DNA from: Novosphingobium sp. B1
GTDB lineage: Bacteria > Pseudomonadota > Alphaproteobacteria > Sphingomonadales > Sphingomonadaceae
Length of the DNA: 64,000 bases
Direction: 5' to 3'
NCBI RefSeq assembly: GCF_900176395.1
Contig: NZ_FWXL01000009.1
Coordinates: 1 to 64,000, forward strand
The translations under genes were made by a program, and so were the position numbers. The stretch's first letter is position 1; the number at the start of each line of letters is the position of its first letter. Of the stretch, positions 1-7,308 are shown one piece after another. The notes beneath the pieces were generated by a model, which worked only from the letters and a program-made list of their open reading frames with translations, was not told where the DNA came from and searched no databases.

Positions 1-359
1 GATTGCGCACAAGGGCGCTACACGAGTTGGAGAGGGCAGACTGAACTGATGCAACAAGCCGGTTGAAACCGCCGGAGCAGGAGAACCCGTCCGACCCCAG
101 CACTTCGAGTGCGTGCAATTGGGAGGGACCTGACCCGCGCGAATGGCATCAGGGCCCGCGGCCATGCAAAGCCGCGCTGAAAGGCCGGACACATGGGCGC
201 CACGACCAGCAAGCGCAGTGCAGAAATACCCTTGCCAACGGAGAGCCGTCCACACAGGGGTCGGAACCTAAAAGGCGGTTTTTTCCAGATCGCCAACATT
301 TTCCGCCATTCAGCAACCGACGCCGTTGCTGACTGTCCGCAATCCATTAGGTTGGCGTC
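1..359. other. Left-edge stretch without a supported gene
   Basis: Open frames exist on both strands here, but they overlap one another. None has a convincing ribosome-binding site, a domain or a protein-like composition. It lies directly upstream of a broken lipoprotein gene and a broken integrase, so it may be part of the same degenerate accessory segment. No RNA gene or repeat was recognised. Confidence 0.5.
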
Positions 360-816
360 ATGGGCTATGGTTATCGCACCACCACAACAATTGTTCTGCT
401 CGCGACTTGCGTCGGCTGCAGGTCGCCAAGTACGAGCATATGTGACATGCCCCAAAATCGACATTTTTGGCAAGGCATGGAAGTTTCGTGGTGTGGCGAG
501 ATTATCGATGTAATGGCTCCACCGCATGGAGGCGGCATCTACTTCACCGATTACAGATGCGGTGAAGCTATCGAACTCGATCCTGACGTGGTTCCATTCC
601 TTTATTCGTCAACGGATGAGCTGTCGGTCCACACCGCTGTTGCAGAATTTCATATCAGCGGTCGCTTGTCTTACCGAGACGGTCACGTGGTGCTTCGCCC
701 TAAAGTCGCTTGAGCAAGCATCACCTTGGGCGGTCGACGAAGCCTTCGCTGCATATATGAAGAAGCGGCAGTTTACCCTGATCGAAAAGGGCATCATCCG
801 AACCCCATCTGAATGA
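360..816 (+). pseudogene. Frameshifted small lipoprotein gene (hypothetical)
   Basis: The first frame starts at ATG 360 with a lipoprotein signal (hydrophobic TIVLLATC, lipobox-like ATCVGC) and stops at 713 after GHVVLRPKVA. Reading one base ahead from about position 703, the downstream frame continues as SLEQASPWAVDEAFAAYMKK and ends at 816. The joined product would be about 151 residues, a plausible secreted lipoprotein with a Cys-rich middle (WCGEIID, DYRCGEAI). The switch equals one inserted base near the CCTAAAGTCG stretch. I do not recognise the family. It could be true decay or a sequencing error. A frameshifted integrase follows on the other strand, which favours decay. If translated as it stands, the first frame gives 117 residues. 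Confidence 0.5.
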
Positions 817-855
817 CTGGAAGCCACCCCGTTGCGGGCGAATTCTTCAATCTTC

Positions 856-876
856 ATGGCCGCTAAAAGCGGCCAT
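856..876. terminator. Perfect 9-bp hairpin between two broken genes
   Basis: ATGGCCGCT and AGCGGCCAT pair perfectly around an AAA loop. The hairpin lies 29 bp beyond the integrase stop (minus strand) and 40 bp beyond the lipoprotein remnant. No T-run follows on either strand, so it may be a weak bidirectional terminator or only a palindrome. Confidence 0.4.
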
Positions 877-905
877 CGGACGTTGACCGACGGCCGCATC
901 AGGAG

Positions 906-1537
906 TCAAATTTCCGTGCGCTCGGCGAGGATGAGCGCATCCTCAACGTCAACGCCCAGGTAACGTACAGTATTCTCAATCTTGGTGTGTCCCAACAAAA
1001 TCTGCACTGCGCGCAAGTTGCCAGTCGCTCTGTAGATCATGGCAGCCTTTGTCCGCCGCATCGAATGTGTGCCATAATCCTCACGGCGTAAGCCGACCGC
1101 AGTCACCCATTCGTCGACAAGCCGTGCATATTGCCGAGTGCTCATCGGTCGACCATGATCGAACCTGCTTGGAAATACATAGTCGGCCAACGTCCCGCCA
1201 CGGCGCTGGAGCCATGCCGCAAGGCTACTGCGAGCGTCAGCCGTGATCTCGAATTGCACTGGCAGGCCAGTCTTTTGCTGGATCACCATCGCGCGGTTTC
1301 GGATATCCGAGCCAGCAAGAAGATCGCCTGTCTTCAACTTCACGAGATCACAGCCGCGGAGCTTGCTGTCTATTGCAAGGTCGAACACGCCCGATCTCGC
1401 AATCGCTCTTCGCGATCAAGGAAGAATCGGATCGCCCAAATTTGCTTCTGGGTCAGGGGGCGCTTGGTGCCGACCGTCTTACCGGCATTCCATGCCGCAC
1501 GGTTCTGCATGGATGGGTCAAGGTGTGAATAGGTCAT
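906..1537 (-). pseudogene. Tyrosine recombinase/integrase, single-base frameshift
   Basis: The C-terminal 160 residues (906-1388) are a clear tyrosine-recombinase catalytic domain: GTHSMRRTKA is the HxxR box, LLGHTKIENTVRYLG holds the second His and the nucleophile Tyr, and FDLAIDSKLRGCDLVKLK is the first Arg region. Upstream in another frame is MTYSHLDPSMQ...WAIRFFLDREERLRDRA, starting at ATG 1537 behind a GGAGA ribosome-binding site. The two halves join if one base is restored near 1393 (gcg-tg-ttc where gcg-ctg-ttc is expected). The restored product would be about 210 residues, matching a short integrase type I recall from sphingomonads that lacks a core-binding domain. As written the gene is broken, unless recoding or a sequencing error is involved. 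All five catalytic residues cannot be confirmed by eye. Confidence 0.75.
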
Positions 1538-2182
1538 GATGCTTCTCCATGGCCGAGAGTGGCCACGAAGTAGAACGGGTGGGACCTGCCATGCGTCGCG
1601 CGAAACCGGACCTTGCTATCGTCCTTCCAATGACTGCTTTTGGGAATGCCGTGCAAGGCGCTGGATGACCGGGATGGGGCGCGTTGCTGACATTCCGCTT
1701 TCCACCCAGCGAGTCACGCTTCGCAACCCGCGCATATCGTCGCGGTGGGTTCGGTAGCCGCCGCTCTCCCTTTGGTTTCGGAGCGGCGTCATTGGTGAGG
1801 AAATCGCGCCAGCATGCCTCGTGGTAGAGACCCGGCACGCCGCTTGGCGAGTGCGCATTCAGCGCTGTCCTACATGGCAGTGGGATGGCAACGTCGTCAG
1901 GTGTTCTCCATTATTCAGTCCTCGGCCGCAACAAGCGTTCCGCCCCCGCCCGAGTTCACATATGCGAACAAACCATGAACTTTGAGTCTGGAACTGACCC
2001 AGAATTGACGCTGATGGCCCCGCCCCGGATTTCCCTAGACCGTGTAAACCTCGTAAACCCCTCTTCGCATACATGAAGCAGCGCACCTCAACCAATGGGC
2101 AGTCTGCAACCTCTTGCCCCCCGCGCTGCATTCGCTAAGGACGACTCAACAAGCCGCGATGCACGCAATACAGGACAGAACG
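1538..2182. other. Gap of about 640 bp with no supported gene
   Basis: Several open frames of 60-106 codons occur here on both strands, but they overlap and are Arg/Pro/Ser-rich as expected of shadow frames in GC-rich DNA. None has a recognisable domain or a good start. The last part (about 2100-2182) must carry the sdhB promoter and leader. No hairpin terminator or repeat stood out. Confidence 0.45.
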
Positions 2183-2965
2183 ATGGCGACCTTCTCGCTC
2201 CCGAAGAACTCCACGATCACCGGCAAGGCCCGTCACCACGCGGCGGCCACCAACGGCAAGATCCGCAAGTTCAAGGTCTATCGTTACGATCCCGACAGCG
2301 GCGAGAACCCCCGCTATGACACGTTCGAGATCGATCTCGACCAGTGCGGCCCGATGGTGCTCGATGCGCTGATCAAGATGAAGGGTGAGCAGGATCCCAC
2401 GCTCACCTTCCGCCGCTCCTGCCGCGAAGGCATCTGTGGCTCGTGCGCGATGAACATGAACGGCCGCAATGGCCTCGCCTGCACCACCGCGATCGAGGAC
2501 CTTTCGGGCGAAATCCGCATCACTCCGCTGCCGCACATGGAAGTGATCAAGGATCTTGTCCCCGATTTCACCCACTTCTACGCGCAGTACGCCTCGATCC
2601 GTCCCTGGCTGCAAACCGTGTCGCCCACGCCCTCGGGCAAGGAGCGCCTGCAGAGCCCCGAACAGCGCGAGAAGCTCGACGGTCTATACGAATGCATCCT
2701 GTGCGCCTGCTGCAGCACCTCGTGCCCCAGCTACTGGTGGAATTCCGACAAGTTTCTTGGCCCGGCGATCCTTCTCCAGGCCTACCGCTGGCTCGCCGAC
2801 AGCCGTGATGAAATGACCGGTGAGCGGCTCGACGAGCTGGAAGATCCCTTCCGCCTCTATCGCTGCCACACCATCATGAATTGCGCCAACGTGTGCCCGA
2901 AGGGTCTTTCGCCCGCGCGCGCAATCGCAGAGATCAAGAAGATGCAGGCCGAGCGCCTCGTCTGA
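2183..2965 (+). CDS. sdhB: Succinate dehydrogenase iron-sulfur subunit
   Basis: This is the iron-sulfur subunit of respiratory complex II, passing electrons from the flavoprotein SdhA to quinone at the inner membrane. The 260-residue product has the 2Fe-2S ligands in [15 protein letters not shown] (roughly residues 73-88) and the 4Fe-4S and 3Fe-4S ligands in [16 protein letters not shown] and [14 protein letters not shown]. Length and order are typical. I chose ATG 2183 (MATFSLPKN) because AGGACAG sits just upstream; a longer frame to 2114 has no such signal. No sdhC, sdhD or sdhA lies upstream here, where the usual order would put them. Instead there is a gap and a broken integrase. The thioesterase gene starts four bases after the stop. 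Confidence 0.96.
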   Translation: MATFSLPKNSTITGKARHHAAATNGKIRKFKVYRYDPDSGENPRYDTFEIDLDQCGPMVLDALIKMKGEQDPTLTFRRSCREGICGSCAMNMNGRNGLACTTAIEDLSGEIRITPLPHMEVIKDLVPDFTHFYAQYASIRPWLQTVSPTPSGKERLQSPEQREKLDGLYECILCACCSTSCPSYWWNSDKFLGPAILLQAYRWLADSRDEMTGERLDELEDPFRLYRCHTIMNCANVCPKGLSPARAIAEIKKMQAERLV

Positions 2966-2969
2966 TCCG

Positions 2970-3434
2970 GTGACCGCGAAAGCCTTCCGTTACGAACCGG
3001 CCGAGGACCATCCCGGCTGGTTCACCTGGAACCTCACCGACGAGACCCGCTTCAACGCCCAGACCATGGGCCGCATGTTGACGCGGATTGAAGAGGGCGC
3101 AGACGGTGTCCGCCGCTGCCGCCTGCGGATGTTCCCCGAACGCCGTCATTCCAACCTGCTCGATGCGGTACACGGGGGCGTGACGCTCGCTCTGGTGGAC
3201 ATCGCCCTGTTCGCCGCGATGCGCACGTTGCTCGACGGTGATGCCGCCGGCTCCGTCACGCTCGACCTCTCCAGCCAGTTCATCGGTGCCGGACGGGTCG
3301 GCGAACCACTCGACGCAGTGACCGAGGTCCTGCGCGAAACCGGCCGCCTCGTCTTCCTGCGCGGTCTCGTCGTCCAGGGTGCCGACACGGTCGTTGCCTT
3401 CAACGGCACGATCCGCAAGCCGACCAGGCGATGA
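2970..3434 (+). CDS. PaaI-type hotdog thioesterase
   Basis: A 154-residue protein of the hotdog fold, likely hydrolysing an acyl-CoA thioester in the cytoplasm. The family signature is the HGG turn in LLDAVHGGVTLALVDIALF (about residues 60-78), followed by the beta-strand run SVTLDLSSQFIGAG. The start is GTG at 2970, four bases after the sdhB stop, and the stop overlaps the zapE start (ATGA), so the three genes are probably co-transcribed. The substrate cannot be read from the sequence. It resembles the second thioesterase at 29435-29848 only at family level. Confidence 0.85.
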   Translation: MTAKAFRYEPAEDHPGWFTWNLTDETRFNAQTMGRMLTRIEEGADGVRRCRLRMFPERRHSNLLDAVHGGVTLALVDIALFAAMRTLLDGDAAGSVTLDLSSQFIGAGRVGEPLDAVTEVLRETGRLVFLRGLVVQGADTVVAFNGTIRKPTRR

Positions 3435-4564
3435 CGTCAGTCCTCGCGCGCTACCGCGCCCTTGTCGCAGCAGGCGAACTGCGCCCCGATGCCGAACAGG
3501 CCGCCGCAGCCGCAAGGCTCGACGCACTTCAGCAGGAACTTGAAGCGCCCCCACGGTCGTCAGGCTTCTTCGGCAAGCTCTTTGGTGCAAGTCCCGCCCC
3601 AAGTCCGCGCGGGATCTACATGTGGGGTGGCGTCGGTCGCGGGAAATCGATGCTCATGGACCTGTTCCACGATAACCTTGCCATTGCCGCAAAGCGGCGC
3701 GCGCACTTTCATGAGTTCATGCTCGACGTTCACGCGCGGTTGCGCGAGGAGCGAAAGAAAGAAAGTGGCGACCCGATCCCCCCGGTGGCGGCTGCGATCG
3801 CCGAAGAGACCCGAGTGCTGTGCTTCGACGAAATGGTCGTGAACAACAGCGCCGATGCGATGATCATGAGCCGGCTATTCACGGCCCTGATCGCCGACCG
3901 CGGGGTCACTGTCGTCACCACATCGAACCGTGTGCCGAAGGACCTGTACAAGAACGGGCTAAATCGCGAGCACTTCCTCCCCTTCATCGCACTGATCGAA
4001 GCCCGGCTGGACGTGCAGACTCTGAACGGCCCTACAGACTACCGGCTCGAGCGCATGCAGGGCGTGGGCACATGGCATGTACCGGTAGGTCCGGAGTCGA
4101 CGGCCAAGGTCCGGGAGGCCTTCTTCCGCCTGACCGATTACCCGCCCGAAGATAGCGAGCACGTCCCGTCCTGCGAACTTGATGTTGGCGGCGGGCGGAC
4201 GATGCATGTGCCCAAGAACCTCAAGGGTGTTGGCGTGTTCAGCTTCAAGCGCCTGTGCGCGGAAGCGCGCGGAGCATCGGACTATCTTGCGATTGCCCGC
4301 AATTTCCACACGGTCATCATAGTCGCCATTCCGAGACTGGGAGCAGATCTGCGAAACGAGACATCGCGGTTCATCACGCTTATCGACGCACTCTACGAGC
4401 ACAAGGTCAAGCTCATCGCGACAGCCGACGCGCAACCTGCCGACCTTTATGAGGGCAGCGGAAAGGGCGACGAAGATGGGCGGTTCATGTTCGATCGGAC
4501 GGTCAGCCGCCTGATGGAAATGCAAAGCGAAGAGTACCTCGCTCTTGGCCATGGCCAAGACTGA
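3431..4564 (+). CDS. zapE: Cell division protein ZapE / AFG1-like ATPase
   Basis: A 377-residue P-loop ATPase of the AFG1/ZapE family, which in E. coli associates with the Z-ring and in mitochondria (LACE1/Afg1) helps turn over respiratory-chain subunits. Walker A is GVGRGKSML (about residue 70), Walker B is VLCFDEM, and an arginine-finger-like segment VVTTSNRVPKDLYKNGL follows. Length is normal. The start codon overlaps the thioesterase stop by four bases, indicating translational coupling. Its place behind sdhB is suggestive given the respiratory role of the mitochondrial homologue, but this is only context. Confidence 0.93.
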   Translation: MTSVLARYRALVAAGELRPDAEQAAAAARLDALQQELEAPPRSSGFFGKLFGASPAPSPRGIYMWGGVGRGKSMLMDLFHDNLAIAAKRRAHFHEFMLDVHARLREERKKESGDPIPPVAAAIAEETRVLCFDEMVVNNSADAMIMSRLFTALIADRGVTVVTTSNRVPKDLYKNGLNREHFLPFIALIEARLDVQTLNGPTDYRLERMQGVGTWHVPVGPESTAKVREAFFRLTDYPPEDSEHVPSCELDVGGGRTMHVPKNLKGVGVFSFKRLCAEARGASDYLAIARNFHTVIIVAIPRLGADLRNETSRFITLIDALYEHKVKLIATADAQPADLYEGSGKGDEDGRFMFDRTVSRLMEMQSEEYLALGHGQD

Positions 4565-4688
4565 CCGAAAGCCTGGGCCCCGCACCATCATACAGGGTAC
4601 GTTTTGCGTTGGGCCGCCGCTGACGAGACCTGTCAGAGCATAAAAACCGAATCGGCCCGGTCGAAACTATGCCTTCGCAGCCATAAGA

Positions 4689-4722
4689 AAAGGGCGATCG
4701 TGTTAACCACGAATCGCCCTTT
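4689..4722. terminator. Long hairpin downstream of zapE
   Basis: AAAGGGCGAT pairs with ATCGCCCTTT. Inside, CGTG pairs with CACG around TTAAC, with one bulged base. The stem is 14 bp. It lies 125 bp beyond the zapE stop and also beyond the leftward small ORF, so it may serve both strands. Only the stem-terminal AAA/TTT tracts supply T residues. Confidence 0.55.
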
Positions 4723-4792
4723 CAAATTCTCGCTGGCGGTTTTGGAAGATCACGATGCCTTAGTCCGACATCGCTACTTCCTGCCAGAGAAA

Positions 4793-4818
4793 GCCCGGAT
4801 TTCCTAAGATTTCCGGGC
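4793..4818 (-). terminator. Terminator-like hairpin after the 17-codon ORF
   Basis: Read on the minus strand, GCCCGGA pairs with TCCGGGC across a 12-base loop and is followed by TTTCTCT. It begins 9 bases after the small ORF stop. It would end a transcript carrying the EAL gene, the small ORF, or both. Confidence 0.55.
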
Positions 4819-4826
4819 CCCGGGAC

Positions 4827-4880
4827 TTAGCGGAAAATCCAGTCCCAAACGCTTCCGAGAAGATTCAGTGCCGATGCCAT
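4827..4880 (-). CDS. Putative 17-residue small protein
   Basis: The frame encodes MASALNLLGSVWDWIFR and then TAA. A full GGAGG lies five bases before the ATG (positions 4886-4890), one of the best ribosome-binding sites in the window. The peptide is hydrophobic with two Trp and a terminal Arg, and could form a short amphipathic helix at a membrane. A terminator-like hairpin follows directly. It sits 61 bases downstream of the EAL phosphodiesterase on the same strand, so it may be the last gene of that transcript or have its own promoter. No family is recognised. Start signal, length and terminator make it credible, but so short a frame can arise by chance. Confidence 0.45.
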   Translation of the reverse strand: MASALNLLGSVWDWIFR

Positions 4881-4909
4881 TAGTGCCTCCATTCACTTTT
4901 GGAGCCACT

Positions 4910-4936
4910 TGGTTAACATCGTTGTCAGTGGTTAAC
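4910..4936. repeat. TGGTTAAC direct repeat, 19-bp period
   Basis: TGGTTAAC occurs at 4910-4917 and 4929-4936, between the EAL stop and the small ORF. Each contains the palindrome GTTAAC, which recurs in the loop of the 4689-4722 hairpin. The spacing is close to two helical turns, so it could bind a regulator on one face of the DNA. No known consensus is matched. Confidence 0.35.
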
Positions 4937-4941
4937 AACTT

Positions 4942-7251
4942 CTAAACGATACCAGTTTGAACATGTCCCATTTTGAGAAGTGTCTGACATAGGTCGGAAA
5001 ACGGCTGGGGTCTGCCAAGGTGGTAACCTTGGCCGACGTCGCAACCCATCGAGGAAAGAAGCCGGAATGTGGCCTCATCCTCGATACCTTCGGCCACGAC
5101 ACTCTGGCCGAGAGCATGGGCCATCGTGATCGTGTTGCTGACAATCTTGTGGTCGCGATCATGGGAGAGGATGCGGGAAACGAACCGCCGGTCGAGCTTC
5201 AATTCGTCGCTTGGCAGGTCTGCAAGGTAGGCCAGACTGGCTTCGCCCGTGCCGAAATCATCGATCGAGAGCTTGAAGCCTCGGTCGCGCAAGCGCGAAA
5301 GATTGCTGACCGCGGCAGGCCGATTGCGAACGCTCGAGGTTTCGGTGACCTCGATGGTCATCTGGCGCGGATCGAAACCGCGACGCTGGACGATATCGAG
5401 GATGCTTGGCACGAGTTCGGCCTTGTCCACCATCTGCGCAGAGAGATTGATGCTCATCTGCAGCGGGAAACCCATCGTGTTGAGGGCAAGGCCTGCGGTG
5501 ATCGCCTCGTTCAGAACCCAGTAGGTCAGTGCATCGATACGACCTGCGCGCTCGGCCTGAAGAATGAAAGCATCCGGCGCGATCGGTCCACGAGTCGGAT
5601 GGCTCCAGCGAATCAGGGCTTCCACACCTGAGGGCCGGCGTGTCTTCATGTCCCACTGCGTCTGGTAGGCCAGCCAGATTTCGCCGTTGCGCAGACCTTC
5701 GTCAATGCGCGCATGCAACGACAGCTCCCACGATGCTTCGGCGAGCCGGTCGGCTTCGAAAAGTTCGACTGCGCGACCGCTAGCCATGGCATCGTTGGCG
5801 CTGGCGACGGCCGAATTGACGCGCGTCAGGGCATCGAGACCCTCGTTCCGGTCAAGCCCGAAATGAATGTTCGTATCGAACTTGTGCGAGCCGATCTCGA
5901 GCGGTGCCGAAAACAGTGCCCGCAGCCCCTCGAGATGGTCGAGCTGCATTTCGAGCGGCCGCGCTTCCTCGGTCCAGGCGAAGTGGCCGCCCTCGCCGTT
6001 GAAGACGGTCTCGATGCCTGAACCGACCGAGAGACGCCGGGCAATCTGCCTTGCGCATTCGCCGTGCAGATCCTTGGGCAGCGTCGCAAGTATCTCCTCG
6101 TAGCGGGCGATCACTGCGACGACGACATCGCAGCCAATATTGAGTTGTGACGCGCCGAGCGCCATCAGGTTCGGCAAACCCGAGGCATTTGTCAGTTGCT
6201 CACGCCTGATCCTGTGCTGCCACAGGCGCGAAAAGCCATAGATCATTGCGCAAAACAGTGCGGCGCTGGGTTGCAACGTGATTCCCACCGGTTCGGCGAG
6301 GAGCGGAAGCCCAGGGATCACAGCGAGCGAGAGGGCGTAGATTGCCGCCTTCCGGCGTTTGCGGCGCGCTCTGGAACCCGCCAGTATCAGCAGCCACGAA
6401 GCAACCAGGACCGGGATGCCGCCCAGATAGACGGCCATAGGCTTGCGCAGCGCTACGGCTCCTGCAATGTCGACCGCAATCGGCTCACGACGGCCACTGC
6501 CATAGTAGCCAATTGGCGGGACGGTCCCTTCCAGCGAAACGATTACCGTACGGCCCGTCAGGAGACCCGGGGTAAAGTTGCCCATCAGGATCGCGGAAGC
6601 CGGAACAGTCCTGATCGTGTCCGGGTCTACACGATTGTCAGGTACAAACTTGGCGAAAAGGCCATGCGGCACGCCCGCCAGGGTGCTCGCCAAGGTTGGA
6701 TAGCGCTTGCCCGCCAGAGTTACCTCGTATGGCGAGGAAATCGCGTAATCGAAAAAATTGGTGTACCAGGAAGACACGACTATCGGCACGGACCCGGCGA
6801 TTGCGGGAACGGGCATGTTGAAATCAGTCGATCGAAAGTCGGAGTCTTCGATGATAAAGCGCTTGTTGCGAACAACAAGCGCGGCATCACGGCCGAAATT
6901 GCCAATAGCTTCTAAAAGCTGGCGGTCTCCGTCGACATCCAGACCGAATTCTACCGGCGCATCAATAAAGACGCGGTACGGCATTTGTCGGCTGATCCCC
7001 GTCAGCACATCCGACAGCTTGCGACTTGAGACAACTGTTGTGTCGCGGGAACTGTCTGCGTGCCCGACTGAAACCACGACAATGTCGGCCGGCGCATCAT
7101 ACCGGTCCAACTTTGACCGCATGTTCCGAAAGCTGTGGTCCATCGGCGCAAACCAGTCGCCGACGCAGACGAGCAACGCCGGGATCAGCAGCGCTAGATA
7201 CAGCGGTGAGCGCAGTTTCTTAAGCATAGACCCATTGGCGTTGTTCAACAC
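4942..7251 (-). CDS. CHASE2-EAL cyclic-di-GMP phosphodiesterase
   Basis: A 769-residue membrane protein predicted to degrade c-di-GMP. An N-terminal membrane helix (LYLALLIPALLVCVGDW) leads to a CHASE2 extracytoplasmic sensor (DIVVVSVGHADS... to about residue 260), then further helices, a degenerate GGDEF region and a C-terminal EAL domain (about 515-765). EAL catalytic motifs are intact: VEALIRW, INLSAQ, IEVTET, IDDFGTG, LKLDRRF, VVAEGIE and GQGYHLG. The GGDEF signature is replaced by GEGGHFAW, so cyclase activity is unlikely. The start is GTG 7251 or ATG 7227; neither has a strong ribosome-binding site. It lies 57 bases behind the exosortase-operon amidotransferase on the same strand with no clear terminator between, so it may be the distal gene of that operon. 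Confidence 0.93.
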   Translation of the reverse strand: MLNNANGSMLKKLRSPLYLALLIPALLVCVGDWFAPMDHSFRNMRSKLDRYDAPADIVVVSVGHADSSRDTTVVSSRKLSDVLTGISRQMPYRVFIDAPVEFGLDVDGDRQLLEAIGNFGRDAALVVRNKRFIIEDSDFRSTDFNMPVPAIAGSVPIVVSSWYTNFFDYAISSPYEVTLAGKRYPTLASTLAGVPHGLFAKFVPDNRVDPDTIRTVPASAILMGNFTPGLLTGRTVIVSLEGTVPPIGYYGSGRREPIAVDIAGAVALRKPMAVYLGGIPVLVASWLLILAGSRARRKRRKAAIYALSLAVIPGLPLLAEPVGITLQPSAALFCAMIYGFSRLWQHRIRREQLTNASGLPNLMALGASQLNIGCDVVVAVIARYEEILATLPKDLHGECARQIARRLSVGSGIETVFNGEGGHFAWTEEARPLEMQLDHLEGLRALFSAPLEIGSHKFDTNIHFGLDRNEGLDALTRVNSAVASANDAMASGRAVELFEADRLAEASWELSLHARIDEGLRNGEIWLAYQTQWDMKTRRPSGVEALIRWSHPTRGPIAPDAFILQAERAGRIDALTYWVLNEAITAGLALNTMGFPLQMSINLSAQMVDKAELVPSILDIVQRRGFDPRQMTIEVTETSSVRNRPAAVSNLSRLRDRGFKLSIDDFGTGEASLAYLADLPSDELKLDRRFVSRILSHDRDHKIVSNTITMAHALGQSVVAEGIEDEATFRLLSSMGCDVGQGYHLGRPQPFSDLCQTLLKMGHVQTGIV

Positions 7252-7308
7252 CGAATTAGTCCGTAATGGTGAAGATCACCCTAACGCATCATCACGCCTA
7301 ACGCGCAA

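Larger units (their letters stand above)
4565..4941. other. Intergenic region with two hairpins, a small ORF and a direct repeat
   Basis: This 377-bp stretch separates zapE (plus) from the EAL gene (minus). It holds a hairpin at 4689-4722, a terminator-like hairpin at 4793-4818, a 17-codon ORF at 4827-4880 with consensus ribosome-binding site, and two TGGTTAAC copies at 4910-4936. A 67-codon plus-strand frame at 4604-4807 runs straight through both hairpins and has no start signal, so I do not call it. Confidence 0.6.

Noticed and set aside
63..332. 89-codon plus-strand frame near the left edge
   Set aside because: It overlaps other frames, has Arg/Pro/Gln-rich shadow composition and no recognisable family or start signal.
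1859..2131. 90-codon minus-strand frame upstream of sdhB
   Set aside because: No domain, no start signal, and it would cover the sdhB promoter region.
4604..4807. 67-codon plus-strand frame downstream of zapE
   Set aside because: It runs through two hairpins, lacks a ribosome-binding site and has no protein-like pattern.
4910..4936. CtrA-type binding site in the TGGTTAAC repeat
   Set aside because: The two TTAA elements are 15 bases apart instead of the 7 expected for a CtrA box.
7268..7280. GGTGA-AGA-TCACC hairpin as terminator between the amidotransferase and EAL genes
   Set aside because: Only five base pairs and no T-run; it is too weak to call a terminator.
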